Positions 44,088 to 53,173 of a stretch of 64,000 nt of DNA are shown here, piece after piece (position 1 is the stretch's first letter; every line of letters starts with the position of its first letter). The position numbers and the translations under genes are program-made. This DNA comes from an uncultured Phocaeicola sp. (GTDB lineage Bacteria > Bacteroidota > Bacteroidia > Bacteroidales > Bacteroidaceae). Location: contig CAOYQO010000008.1 in the NCBI GenBank assembly GCA_948566455.1, positions 62,001 through 126,000 of the forward strand. The letters run 5' to 3'. A model generated the notes under the pieces. It was not told the origin of the DNA. It saw nothing but the letters and a program-made list of their open reading frames with translations, and ran no database searches.

Positions 44088-45605
44088 TTATTTCGGCCTG
44101 CTATCAGGCATTAAAGCCATTTCAATTTTATAAGCACCTGCCGATTCAGGCAGCAACACCTTTCCTATGAAAGTTTTAAATCCAGTCCTCCTGACAACGC
44201 AAGTATGCTCACCCGGAAATGTATGTAATGCATAAGATTCCGGTCCTAAATACACAAAAGGTTCTCCATCTATTTCTACAACAGCGTCCCTTAAAGCAAT
44301 TCCACAGGGTGGTTTAATAGTACAGAGGGCCGTTTTCCCTATGACATTACAGGGTTCAAGCACTACTTTTGCCGGAGCATCCTTTCCTAAAACCACTTTC
44401 ACCGTCTTTGTTTTCAATCCGCGAAGAATATATGTACCGGGAGATGCCCAGAAAGAACCGGACACACCTGCGGTATATGCGACTAATGACATCGTCTCAT
44501 CAATCAGTTCTACCTGCCCACCGGCATCCTCCTTATTTTCTTTCTCAAATATGATTTGCTGAAGTTTGGACGCATCACAAACAAGCAGATTCTCTTTATC
44601 CTTCTCTACAGTAAACACACCTCTGACCTGATAATGAGAATCAACTGAACGATATTCGTAAGTGCCCACCGGTAGCATACCTGAAGCACGCATCCTCAAC
44701 CTGTAACGGTTATCCCAGGAACCACCCGCATTCAATGGAATAAAATCCAGAAGAGGAATCCACATCTTCATATCCGGCGCCTTGCCTGTCACCCTGACCG
44801 GTGCACATTCAGAGTGAACAGCGTAATCAAAATAAACCGTTTTAGGTTCTCCCTTTACATCAAATTTCTGAAAAGAAGTTTCTTTGTACATAGAATCTAT
44901 TGTACAAGTATAGTCACCATCAGGCAAATATACTTTAGAACCAGGTGCATAGGAACCTATTTTCAATCCATTTTGATTAAGCTGTATATTATACTTTATC
45001 CTTCTGGGGGCATTCTTCATTCCCAAAGTTATCCGAGTGAACGAAGGTAATATAACCTTTACCTCTACATTCTCTCTCACCTCAAAAGTATCAGCTATTG
45101 CGTACACAGAATCTCCACCAAAACACCAGTAAGAAGCTCCTTTGGGAACATAAATCCTGGTTTTCCAAATACCGATTTTATTCTTGACAAGCGGTGAAGT
45201 ATAAGTCAGCAAATGGCTAAGTTGCCCTGCAGAAGCAACAACCTGAGGTGAAACCCGGAAATTGACCTTTACATTTTTCGGAATATCAGGACAGGTTATT
45301 GATGCCGTAACGAGTTTAAACCCTTTAAAACTGATTTTTGTAGAAACATCCGTTTCATCCAAATTTATCAGGCCCCTACAATGGTAATGCCCATGAGAGA
45401 TTATAAAGCTCCCAGTTCCATTTACAGGTAAAGCAACTTCCGCTACTCCTTTTTTATCAGTAATAATATCAGTAGCTATATTAATCCCTTCACGTCTTCT
45501 TTCAACGTATCTAATATGAATTGATGCACTCACCAGCGGATTTCCATCAATTCCCGTCAAATGAAAACTTTGGCATACTAGTTTTTCGTCGTTATCTCCA
45601 ACCAT
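44088..45605 (-). CDS. Uncharacterised protein with repeated PEGA-like beta modules
   Basis: 505 residues with no signal peptide. N-terminal carboxypeptidase-regulatory-like module (~10-75; LTGIDGNPLVSASIHIRYVE). Later beta modules repeat L/P-x-G-x-Y/H-T patterns: LPDGDYTCTIDSMYK (~225), LPVGTYEYRSVDSHY (~318), SPGTYILRGLKTKTVKV (~386), FPGEHTCVVRRTGFKTF (~460), like PEGA domains. PEGA modules usually sit on envelope proteins, so the missing signal peptide is odd: the true N terminus may be elsewhere. Function unknown. Confidence 0.65.
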   Translation of the reverse strand: MVGDNDEKLVCQSFHLTGIDGNPLVSASIHIRYVERRREGINIATDIITDKKGVAEVALPVNGTGSFIISHGHYHCRGLINLDETDVSTKISFKGFKLVTASITCPDIPKNVKVNFRVSPQVVASAGQLSHLLTYTSPLVKNKIGIWKTRIYVPKGASYWCFGGDSVYAIADTFEVRENVEVKVILPSFTRITLGMKNAPRRIKYNIQLNQNGLKIGSYAPGSKVYLPDGDYTCTIDSMYKETSFQKFDVKGEPKTVYFDYAVHSECAPVRVTGKAPDMKMWIPLLDFIPLNAGGSWDNRYRLRMRASGMLPVGTYEYRSVDSHYQVRGVFTVEKDKENLLVCDASKLQQIIFEKENKEDAGGQVELIDETMSLVAYTAGVSGSFWASPGTYILRGLKTKTVKVVLGKDAPAKVVLEPCNVIGKTALCTIKPPCGIALRDAVVEIDGEPFVYLGPESYALHTFPGEHTCVVRRTGFKTFIGKVLLPESAGAYKIEMALMPDSRPK

Positions 45606-45777
45606 AATGCGAATCTTAAAAAAGTGCTATTTTCGTGTTTTATAAAAAATACCCGGCCAAAGTTAAGGATATTTTCATTATTACAATTCGCCAACTCCCA
45701 AAAAATTAATCTAATTGAAATTCTTCTTTATTCAGAGCAAGCTTTAAGCAACTACCATCTAAGTTAAACGGCTTTTT

Positions 45778-45887
45778 CTCGCTATAGAAAGAATATATTC
45801 TCACCACATTGAGAAGAAATACTCATCTCTTTGAGTAAAGACTCTCACCGTATTGAGAAAATATTCTCAATACGGTGAGAATAGCTG
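45778..45887. repeat. Tandem array, 22-bp period, CTCA-N6-TGAG units
   Basis: CTCA-N6-TGAG repeats exactly every 22 bp at 45800, 45822, 45844 and 45866, with a diverged unit (CTCGCTATAGAAAG) at 45778. The N6 cores differ, but units 3 and 4 (CCGTAT and ATACGG) are reverse complements, giving a long hairpin. It fills most of the 325-bp gap between the PEGA-like gene's start and the DUF6078 gene's end. Nothing else is seen there. Confidence 0.92.
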
Positions 45888-45930
45888 AGAAAAAGCAGAG
45901 CTATTACCGCCTAATATAGTAGCAAGGATC

Positions 45931-46371
45931 TTACTCCCAATCATACTTCTCCACATACGTGTCATACACAGGTTCTTCCTTGATTCCATGATTAAGGAAA
46001 ATCTGACGAATGTGCTCCTGCTGGGCAGGAGTAGCAAGACGTTCATGGTTTTTGATGCGATAATACATATTTCTGCCAAGGAAATTATAAATCTCACGTT
46101 TAATGACAAGAGCTTCGGCATGCGGAATCTTATCCAGCAGATGAGTGATACCTGAGGCATAGCGTTTCATACGATCAGGTATAAAAAAGGAACAGGGTTC
46201 AACTTCCTGAGAAGCTGTGAGAGCAGGATTCACAACACAAACAACGGTGAGCTGCAAAGGAATGTAGGAGGTTACCAGGTAACGCAGACATTTGGCGGCG
46301 CGTGGACATTTTGTGTTAAAGCAATGAGCGAAGGCGTAAGGCACCTCGCTGTAGTCAAAATCGGGTTTCAT
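45931..46371 (-). CDS. DUF6078-type protein
   Basis: 146 residues. It starts MKPDFDYSEVPYAFAHCFN and has Cys-rich CFNTKCPRAAKCLRYL (~17-32), which could bind a metal. PCSFFIPDRMKRYASGITHLL and IYNFLGRNMYYRIKNHERLA follow. This pattern fits the DUF6078 family of Bacteroides. Function unknown. Single gene, downstream of the Y_Y_Y regulator. Confidence 0.8.
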   Translation of the reverse strand: MKPDFDYSEVPYAFAHCFNTKCPRAAKCLRYLVTSYIPLQLTVVCVVNPALTASQEVEPCSFFIPDRMKRYASGITHLLDKIPHAEALVIKREIYNFLGRNMYYRIKNHERLATPAQQEHIRQIFLNHGIKEEPVYDTYVEKYDWE

Positions 46372-46467
46372 ATTCTATTATAATAAAAACATTATTCAAA
46401 GAAAGCTCTATGCATCTAAAACGCACATCAAAAAGCACTGACAAAGATAGAACTTGTTTTTCAAACT

Positions 46468-49368
46468 CTACAGTTGATTACTCAAATAATCCGTCAAGCT
46501 ATCTTCACGCTCCAAACCAAACTTCTTACGCAGGCGGTAGCGAATGGTTTCGACACCACGAACGGAGATATTCAGCAAAGGAGCAATTTCCTTAGTGGAG
46601 AGATTCATCTTCAAATAGGCACACATCATGCGTTCATTATTAGAGAGATCGGGATGACGGACATGAAGCCGCTTCATGAAATTATTATGAATCAAATCGA
46701 ATTGATCTTCGATACGCTTCAAAACTTCATCGCTCTGGATATTGGAATCTATCTTGCTATTGATGACTAAAAGGAGTTGCTTGCCTTCGCGAGCCCCCTC
46801 TCCTCTCAACGAAGAAGCCACTTTGATGATCTCCGATTTAATCTCGGTCAGCATCTCATTTTTGCGAACAAAGTTTATCATCAGGTTGGCCATCTCTTGG
46901 CTTTTGTGCTGAAGGTCATATTCCAACTTTTCTTTTTCCAGCTGTACGATCTGCTTTTCACGGCGAGCTTTATCAGCTTCAAACTCCTTTTCCATTTCAT
47001 GCAGTTCCTTATCTTTTTCTACAACTGCCTGCTCTTTTTTACGCTTCACACGAATATCATCCCAACGGTAAATATACCACAAACCTAAGAATGCAAGAAT
47101 AATATAACAGACATAAGCAGCTACACTACGATACCACGGCGGAAGGATACGAAAAGAGAGTTCATCCGACGAGGTAGTGCCATCCGGATAAATAACCTTC
47201 ACCTCAAAAGTATAGTCACCTTCAGAAAGATTGCTATACTCTTTAATACGCACAGTAGTATAGTCGGACCAGACTCCCTTATTTAAGCGATACTGAAAAC
47301 GAATATCATCACTATCCAAATCAAAAAAGGCAAGTCCATATTCAAAACGAACGGAATTTGATGTGTAGTCAACCAGGAGGGAAGGCTTTTTTCCTAAAAA
47401 ATTAGCTGTATACACCAGTGAATCCTTAGGATAAGTAAGATACATATTCCTTATATATACAGAATGAGTCAGATCTTGCCTATGCCTCACTTCGGGAACC
47501 GTAAACAAAGCAAAACCTTCTTCATTGGGAATTACCATGAGCGAATCGGACAAAGGAATGATTGCCTCATAATCCTGTCCCAGTTCAAGAAAAGACTGGC
47601 GGATAGGGTTGATACTGGTATTGGCTCCTCTTTTATAAGTTCCCAGATTAGCTATACAGATCTCATGGGGACTCAGACTGATAAGACGTTCGTGATATTC
47701 CAGCAATCGGGTATAAGGGACAGCACCATTTAACAAATTATTCAGGTCACTACATGGTTCCATCATATCCTTGTGGACATTATATTTATAGATGCCGTGA
47801 GGAGTAGTAAAATAAACACGCCCTTCTATTTTAGCAACGTAAATCTGGCGTTCCACCGGAAACCCTTCTTCCACACCATAAGATTTCACGCTGATTTGGC
47901 GGGTTAGGTCTTCACTTAATTCAACACGGGTAATGCTACCGGAATTATATATCCACAATACTTTTGCTGATTCTTGTTCAAACAGACGGCACGAGTCCTG
48001 AAAGCCATCTATCTTGCAAAGTACACGCCACTCTCCCGATTGCTTCTCCAAAAGATAAAGGCCGTTATAGACACCGACATACATACGATCAGGATATCCC
48101 ATTACTTCCTGGCAATACCAGGCGCCCGTGATATCTGTGATTCGGTACATGTTCGTACCTTTTATTTGAAAAATGCCCCGGTCGTGCAGGCAAAAGAGAT
48201 CATCTCCAATCTTACAAAGATTCCAGACCTGACCACTGGATTGGGGGATGGGATGGATATCCGGCAAATTACCGTTCAACCGCACCGGATAAGAGGTATA
48301 ATAAAGACCACGATTAGTTCCCAGATACAAATAGCCGTCTTCCATAGCAGCCGTATAACCTGTACCATAAGAATAAGGATACGAATATAGATTGGTGAAA
48401 GAGGAACTTAAAGAAACATAGTCCACACCGCTATCCAGCCCTGCCCACAAGTTACCCCGGCTATCAAAGGCTACAGAAAGCACTGTATTATTACGTAATC
48501 CGTTATTCTCATTGAAGTATTTTACGTCCATCGTGGAGCAATCTATCAATAACAGACCTTTATGAATAGTTCCCAGAGCAATTTTATCATCCTGAGCAGC
48601 CACACAGAAAACTTCATTTTCACACATAAAATCTTCGGCACCAGTGACAAAAGGTACTGTGGTACGCCCGTTGCAATAAAACAAGCCATTGTAAGCAGTA
48701 ACCACAATAACACCACCACCTTTATGAGGAATAATTCCACGGATACGATTGGAAGCCAGAATATCAGCCCCCTGTAAAGGGAAGAAAGTATTTCCAACCA
48801 ATACCCACACGCCATGATCAGTACCTATATAAAGAATGCCATTTACCATATTGGAACAATCTATTTTAGCATTCATTTCAATAGCGGTGTATTTACCATT
48901 CAGATATTTCACTACACGATCATCACCTTGTATATAAAGAATATTATCAGCTTCGTGGATTCCCCAGACATTACCAACAAAACGGCAATCTCTTTCCAGC
49001 GTATCGGACATACAATGATAGACCAACTCTCCATCTTCCGACGGTTCATAATACCCGAACTCATTAATACCACCTGCATAGATACGCTTTTGGGTAGTCG
49101 ATGCCAGTACAGAACGTACATCAGAAAAGTTATTCATCGGAAATACCGTCCAGACGTTTCCATCAAACTGCACCATACCGTTCTTATTTGCAAAATACAC
49201 CCAATGATCATCATAAGGAGCTATTTTCCAAGTCTGAGCACCTTTACCATAAAGGCTTTTATCGAAATTAACAATGAAGCTATTCCAACCGGCAACTGCC
49301 TTACCCAAAGGGAGTAAAAGAAGAAAAAATAGAGTTACATATAGGAAATAAGAGGATATTCGCATCAT
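46468..49368 (-). CDS. Propeller/Y_Y_Y one-component membrane regulator with LuxR-type HTH
   Basis: 966 residues. Signal peptide, then ~620 residues of beta-propeller repeats (two-component-regulator propeller type; NGLRNNTVLSVAFDSRGNLWAG). A triple-tyrosine (Y_Y_Y) domain (~665-735) with FEYGLAFFDLDSDDIRFQYRL. One membrane helix (~748-769), a cytosolic coiled coil, and a LuxR-type HTH (~905-962; STKEIAPLLNISVRGVETIRYRL). It senses a periplasmic ligand, perhaps a glycan, and binds DNA directly without a histidine kinase. Its targets are not adjacent. Confidence 0.92.
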   Translation of the reverse strand: MMRISSYFLYVTLFFLLLLPLGKAVAGWNSFIVNFDKSLYGKGAQTWKIAPYDDHWVYFANKNGMVQFDGNVWTVFPMNNFSDVRSVLASTTQKRIYAGGINEFGYYEPSEDGELVYHCMSDTLERDCRFVGNVWGIHEADNILYIQGDDRVVKYLNGKYTAIEMNAKIDCSNMVNGILYIGTDHGVWVLVGNTFFPLQGADILASNRIRGIIPHKGGGVIVVTAYNGLFYCNGRTTVPFVTGAEDFMCENEVFCVAAQDDKIALGTIHKGLLLIDCSTMDVKYFNENNGLRNNTVLSVAFDSRGNLWAGLDSGVDYVSLSSSFTNLYSYPYSYGTGYTAAMEDGYLYLGTNRGLYYTSYPVRLNGNLPDIHPIPQSSGQVWNLCKIGDDLFCLHDRGIFQIKGTNMYRITDITGAWYCQEVMGYPDRMYVGVYNGLYLLEKQSGEWRVLCKIDGFQDSCRLFEQESAKVLWIYNSGSITRVELSEDLTRQISVKSYGVEEGFPVERQIYVAKIEGRVYFTTPHGIYKYNVHKDMMEPCSDLNNLLNGAVPYTRLLEYHERLISLSPHEICIANLGTYKRGANTSINPIRQSFLELGQDYEAIIPLSDSLMVIPNEEGFALFTVPEVRHRQDLTHSVYIRNMYLTYPKDSLVYTANFLGKKPSLLVDYTSNSVRFEYGLAFFDLDSDDIRFQYRLNKGVWSDYTTVRIKEYSNLSEGDYTFEVKVIYPDGTTSSDELSFRILPPWYRSVAAYVCYIILAFLGLWYIYRWDDIRVKRKKEQAVVEKDKELHEMEKEFEADKARREKQIVQLEKEKLEYDLQHKSQEMANLMINFVRKNEMLTEIKSEIIKVASSLRGEGAREGKQLLLVINSKIDSNIQSDEVLKRIEDQFDLIHNNFMKRLHVRHPDLSNNERMMCAYLKMNLSTKEIAPLLNISVRGVETIRYRLRKKFGLEREDSLTDYLSNQL

Positions 49369-49423
49369 AATATTAGGTTTTACAAAGCAAAGCTATCACT
49401 TTTTTTACAAAAAACAAATAAAA

Positions 49424-49459
49424 AAAAGAGATACATTCTTTGTAGAATGTATCTCTTTT
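49424..49459 (-). terminator. Terminator of the SRP RNA - tRNA-Thr unit
   Basis: A perfect 16-bp stem (49424-49439 with 49444-49459; AAAAGAGATACATTCT arm) and a 4-nt loop. On the minus strand the 3' arm runs into a T-rich tail. It ends just upstream of the 966-residue regulator gene. Confidence 0.9.
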
Positions 49460-49465
49460 CTTTTG

Positions 49466-49539
49466 AGCCTCTTGTCGGATTCGAACCAACGACCCCGAGA
49501 TTACAAATCACGTGCTCTGGCCAGCTGAGCTAAAGAGGC
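49466..49539 (-). tRNA. tRNA-Thr (UGU)
   Basis: 74 nt with all four arms: acceptor GCCTCTT/AAGAGGC, D arm GCTC/GAGC, T arm with GGTTCGAATCC. Anticodon TGT in loop TTTGTAA. The anticodon stem CGTGA/TCTCG has a central U-U mismatch. No encoded CCA. It lies only 4 nt after the SRP RNA. Confidence 0.95.
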
Positions 49540-49543
49540 GGGT

Positions 49544-49640
49544 GGGCAAGCTTACTATATCGCGCCGCTACAACCAACTACCTTTGCTGCGATCAAGCCC
49601 TGGAGGATTCGAAGGGAGCTGGCCGTATAGGACTTACCCG
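49544..49640 (-). ncRNA. ffs: SRP RNA, small (4.5S-like) type
   Basis: About 97 nt. The ends pair (GGGTAAG with CTTGCCC). The interior has GGCCAGCTCCC and TCGCAGCAAAGGTAG, like the conserved SRP domain IV (AGCAGCCAAGG in others). It is the RNA of the Ffh-containing signal recognition particle that targets membrane proteins. An exact -7 box lies just upstream (49659-49667). Confidence 0.88.
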
Positions 49641-49658
49641 TTTTTCTTGTTTGCGGGT

Positions 49659-49667
49659 GCAAAGGTA
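49659..49667 (-). promoter_or_regulatory. Promoter -7 element for the SRP RNA
   Basis: TACCTTTGC on the minus strand is an exact -7 box. ATTG 19 bp upstream may be the -33 box. The predicted start is a few bases before the SRP RNA 5' end. Confidence 0.7.
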
Positions 49668-49751
49668 GGCATTTTTATGAAACATGCAATACTTTGCCCA
49701 AACTTTTTTCAACTTTAACAAGAATACACGGGCTACAAACAATATTATTTA

Positions 49752-49759
49752 TACCTTTG
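49752..49759 (+). promoter_or_regulatory. Promoter -7 element for the DUF4199 operon
   Basis: TACCTTTG followed by C is an exact TAnnTTTG match, 22 bp before the ATG of the DUF4199 gene. Divergent from the SRP RNA promoter ~90 bp away. Confidence 0.65.
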
Positions 49760-49780
49760 CGCCATTATTCCTAATGAAAG

Positions 49781-50335
49781 ATGACAGAAAACAAAGGTTA
49801 CTTGCAACGATATGCCATGTTGTTCGGCACTTATTTGGGCGGTTTTTGGATTTTGAAATTCATACTGTTCCCTCTGGGTATTAGCGTACCATTTCTCTTT
49901 TCCATTTTTATAGGACTAACTTTATGTGTGCCCTTTATGGCGTATTATTACGTGCGCATGTACCGGAACATGGTATGTGGCGGGACAATAAGTTTTCTTC
50001 ATGCATGGATTTTCACCGTATTTATGTATATGTTTGCCGCATTGCTTACAGCCGTGGCACATTATATATATATCCGCTTTATTGACCAAGGGTTTATATT
50101 GAATTCCTATGAAACGATGTTGAACTCTTGGGAAATTACATATAAAGCAGTGCCCGGCATTGATGCATATATTGAACAATTAAGGGAAGGCTTAAGCCAG
50201 GTGCGTTCACTGACTCCGATAGAAATCACGATGCAAATGATGTCGATGAATGTTTTTGTGGGATCATTACTTGCCATTCCCACCGCTTTGTTCGTTATGA
50301 AGCGCCCACCGGCAGATTATATCGGAGGAAGATAA
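49781..50335 (+). CDS. DUF4199 membrane protein
   Basis: 184 residues, four membrane helices; the N-terminal half has KFILFPLGISVPFLFSIFIG and the C-terminal helix FVGSLLAIPTALFVMK. DUF4199 genes regularly precede a GT2 polyprenyl-phosphate glycosyltransferase gene in Bacteroidetes, as here (57-bp gap). It may be an accessory subunit for the transferase (inference). Confidence 0.88.
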   Translation: MTENKGYLQRYAMLFGTYLGGFWILKFILFPLGISVPFLFSIFIGLTLCVPFMAYYYVRMYRNMVCGGTISFLHAWIFTVFMYMFAALLTAVAHYIYIRFIDQGFILNSYETMLNSWEITYKAVPGIDAYIEQLREGLSQVRSLTPIEITMQMMSMNVFVGSLLAIPTALFVMKRPPADYIGGR

Positions 50336-50392
50336 AATATAAGGATAAAGAAATAGTGTATATAGAAAACAGTTTAATCGTAATATAGAAAG

Positions 50393-51346
50393 ATGGATAT
50401 TTCAGTTGTCGTTCCTTTGTATAATGAAGAAGAATCACTTCCGGAACTGTACGCATGGATTGAACGGGTGATGAAAGCCCACGGCTTTTCATACGAAGTA
50501 ATTTTCGTGAATGACGGAAGTACCGACCGCTCCTGGCAAATTATCGAAGAACTGAGTCGAGAATCAGATGCAGTACATGGCATTAAGTTCCGCCGTAATT
50601 ATGGCAAATCTCCGGCATTATATTGTGGCTTTGAAAAGGCACAAGGAGATGTTGTCATTACAATGGATGCAGATTTACAGGATAGCCCGGACGAAATACC
50701 CGAACTATACCGGATGATAACAGAGGATGATTACGACTTGGTATCCGGCTGGAAAAGGAAACGTTACGATCCGCTTTCAAAAACCATTCCTACAAAAATA
50801 TTCAATGCAACGGCACGCAAAGTATCCGGTATCAAGAACCTGCACGATTTTAATTGCGGCCTGAAAGCTTACAAGAGAGATGTGGTGAAGAACATTGAAG
50901 TGTATGGCGAAATGCATCGTTATATCCCCTACCTTGCCAAGAATGCCGGTTTCAAAAAGATCGGAGAAAAGATTGTTCAACACCAGGCACGCAAATTCGG
51001 CAAGACGAAGTTCGGCGGTTTGAATCGTTTCTTTAATGGATACCTGGACCTGATCTCACTTTGGTTCCTGTCAGCCTTCGGAGTAAAACCGATGCACTTC
51101 TTCGGACTTCTCGGTTCACTTATGTTCATCTTCGGCTTTATTGCAGTAGTCATTGTAGGCGTTACAAAACTATACCATATGCATAGCGGGATGCCTTACC
51201 GTTTGGTTACCGACTCCCCCTACTTCTACTTATCGCTGACCGCCATGATTATCGGAACACAATTGTTCCTTGCCGGCTTCCTTGGCGAACTGATTTCACG
51301 CAATGCCCCTGAACGAAATAAATATCAAATAGAAAAAACAATATAA
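50393..51346 (+). CDS. GT2 polyprenyl-phosphate glycosyltransferase (DPM1/ArnC-like)
   Basis: 317 residues. GT-A domain: ISVVVPLYNEEESLPELY and DADLQDSPDEIPEL (DAD metal motif). Two C-terminal membrane helices (~225-255 and ~275-300). It should transfer a sugar from a nucleotide sugar to undecaprenyl phosphate, supplying cell-envelope or lipid glycosylation. The sugar cannot be told from the sequence. Confidence 0.92.
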   Translation: MDISVVVPLYNEEESLPELYAWIERVMKAHGFSYEVIFVNDGSTDRSWQIIEELSRESDAVHGIKFRRNYGKSPALYCGFEKAQGDVVITMDADLQDSPDEIPELYRMITEDDYDLVSGWKRKRYDPLSKTIPTKIFNATARKVSGIKNLHDFNCGLKAYKRDVVKNIEVYGEMHRYIPYLAKNAGFKKIGEKIVQHQARKFGKTKFGGLNRFFNGYLDLISLWFLSAFGVKPMHFFGLLGSLMFIFGFIAVVIVGVTKLYHMHSGMPYRLVTDSPYFYLSLTAMIIGTQLFLAGFLGELISRNAPERNKYQIEKTI

Positions 51347-51350
51347 GACT

Positions 51351-51851
51351 ATGAGAAAATTAGTAAAACTGATATTGCTTTGTCTGATTGCTTATCCTAT
51401 TATCAGTATCGTTTCTTCCTGTTCGGAAGAAGAAGACTGCTCAATGAATGCACGTCCGATGATGCAATGCTATCTTTATAAAATAGACGGAGAGACAGAA
51501 AGAGTTGTGAATGATACTCTTGACTCGCTCACCATCACCGCATTCGGTACAGATTCTATCATCCTCAATAACCAGAAGAGAGTACACGGATTATCATTAC
51601 CACTACGCTATACGGCAGACTCCACCGTACTGGTATTCCATTATAGCAAAGACGTTAAGATTAAAAAAGATACGATTGTCATCCGCCAGAAGAATACGCC
51701 TTATTTCCTTTCAATGGATTGCGGCTATCAGATGAAACAAAGCATCACAGGCAGATCATATAGCCGTCATCTACTTGACTCCATATATATTCAAACAGCA
51801 GAAGTAAGCATTTATGGAACGGAAAATCTTAAGCTCTTTTATCGTAATTAA
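51351..51851 (+). CDS. DUF6452-type lipoprotein
   Basis: 166 residues. Lipoprotein signal with Cys near 24 (IVSSC). A beta-rich body follows: DSLTITAFGTDSIILNN, RYTADSTVLVFHY, and FLSMDCGYQ near the end. Member of a Bacteroidetes family of unknown function that pairs with DUF6048. Starts 4 bp after GT2, and its 3' end overlaps DUF6048 by 38 bp. Confidence 0.85.
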   Translation: MRKLVKLILLCLIAYPIISIVSSCSEEEDCSMNARPMMQCYLYKIDGETERVVNDTLDSLTITAFGTDSIILNNQKRVHGLSLPLRYTADSTVLVFHYSKDVKIKKDTIVIRQKNTPYFLSMDCGYQMKQSITGRSYSRHLLDSIYIQTAEVSIYGTENLKLFYRN

Positions 51852-52578
51852 TCTGGTGCTTTGTTTGTTGGCCGGATTTCCGGTACAAGCACAAAACAGC
51901 AACCGTCCTCCTGCCTCTAATCCGCCGAAAGAGCAAAAGAAAGAAGTGGATGAGGAAGCTTTCCCGCTATACAATGGCGTGACCGTCAGTGTTGATTTAT
52001 GGGGTATCGGAAGCAAAGCTTTCGGAAGTGATTTTTTAAGTTCGGAAGTAGCGGTGGATGTTAATCTCAAAAACCGTTTCTTCCCGATAGTAGAACTTGG
52101 ATATGGCGGCACCGATGCATGGAATGATAATGGTACCCACTACAAGAGCAATGCGCCTTATTTCCGTATCGGGATGAATTACAACGCTCTTTTCAAAAAG
52201 AAATTCAAGAATTACCTGTTTGTGGGACTACGTTACGCCATGAGTAGTTTCAAGTATGATATAGCAACCCTATCGGTAGATGATCCTATCTATGGCGGAG
52301 GCATTGGTAATCCGAACCAGGTAGATGACATCTGGGGTGGAAGCTTACCCTTCAACCACAAAGGAATGAAAGGATCCATGCAATGGTTTGAATTTTGTGT
52401 CGGCATTCGTGCACATATATGGAAAGAACTCTATATGGGCTGGGGATTGCGCTTCAAATTCCGCACAAGTTCATCTACAGGAGAATACGGAGATCCCTGG
52501 TATGTACCCGGATTCGGCAAATATGGCTCCAACACAATGGGCGTAACTTATACAATCACTTATAAACTACCATTCTAA
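51814..52578 (+). CDS. DUF6048-type outer-membrane-like protein
   Basis: 254 residues with a signal peptide (~1-26, ending VQAQ). A series of beta-strands with aromatic ends follows: VTVSVDLWGIGSKAFGSDF, FFPIVELGYGGT, ELYMGWGLRFKFRTSS and the C-terminal TITYKLPF. This suggests a small outer-membrane barrel. Overlaps the DUF6452 gene, implying coupled translation. Confidence 0.85.
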   Translation: MERKILSSFIVINLVLCLLAGFPVQAQNSNRPPASNPPKEQKKEVDEEAFPLYNGVTVSVDLWGIGSKAFGSDFLSSEVAVDVNLKNRFFPIVELGYGGTDAWNDNGTHYKSNAPYFRIGMNYNALFKKKFKNYLFVGLRYAMSSFKYDIATLSVDDPIYGGGIGNPNQVDDIWGGSLPFNHKGMKGSMQWFEFCVGIRAHIWKELYMGWGLRFKFRTSSSTGEYGDPWYVPGFGKYGSNTMGVTYTITYKLPF

Positions 52579-52582
52579 AACT

Positions 52583-53164
52583 ATGACCGGATTAGAGATT
52601 TGGCTTCTTGCTGTGGGACTCGCGATGGATTGTTTCGCCGTCTCCATAGCCAGTGGCATTCTTCTGAAACGTACGCTATGGCGGCCTATGCTGACCATGG
52701 CTTTTTTCTTTGGATTATTTCAAGCCATCATGCCACTCCTCGGGTGGATAGGCGCCAGCACATTCAGCCATCTGATAGAGAGTCTGGATCATTGGATCGC
52801 TTTCGCCATTCTTGCTTTTCTGGGCGGACGCATGGTCAGAGAGTCTTTCAAGGACGAAGATTGCAAAAAAGAATACGACCCGAAAAGCTTGAAAGTTGTG
52901 CTCGCATTAGCCGTTGCAACCAGTATTGATGCATTGGCCATTGGAGTCTCATTTGCATTTCTGGGTATGCGTGATTTCTCAGAAATACTCCCTCCTATTT
53001 CTATCATCGGTTTTGTATCTTTCGCCATGTCTCTTATAGGATTACTATTCGGTATCCGCTTTGGATGCGGCATTGCACGAAGACTACGGGCAGAACTCTG
53101 GGGAGGTATTATCCTGATTATCATCGGAACCAAAATATTAATAGAACACTTGTTCTTTAGTTAA
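52583..53164 (+). CDS. mntP: Manganese efflux pump MntP
   Basis: 193 residues, six membrane helices. GLAMDCFAVSIASG and ATSIDALAIGVSFAFLG carry the paired aspartates expected to bind Mn2+. Exports excess Mn2+. Bacterial mntP is often under a yybP-ykoY riboswitch, but here the gene is inside an operon (4 bp after the DUF6048 gene), and no such element is seen. Confidence 0.95.
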   Translation: MTGLEIWLLAVGLAMDCFAVSIASGILLKRTLWRPMLTMAFFFGLFQAIMPLLGWIGASTFSHLIESLDHWIAFAILAFLGGRMVRESFKDEDCKKEYDPKSLKVVLALAVATSIDALAIGVSFAFLGMRDFSEILPPISIIGFVSFAMSLIGLLFGIRFGCGIARRLRAELWGGIILIIIGTKILIEHLFFS

Positions 53165-53173
53165 ACTTCACTT

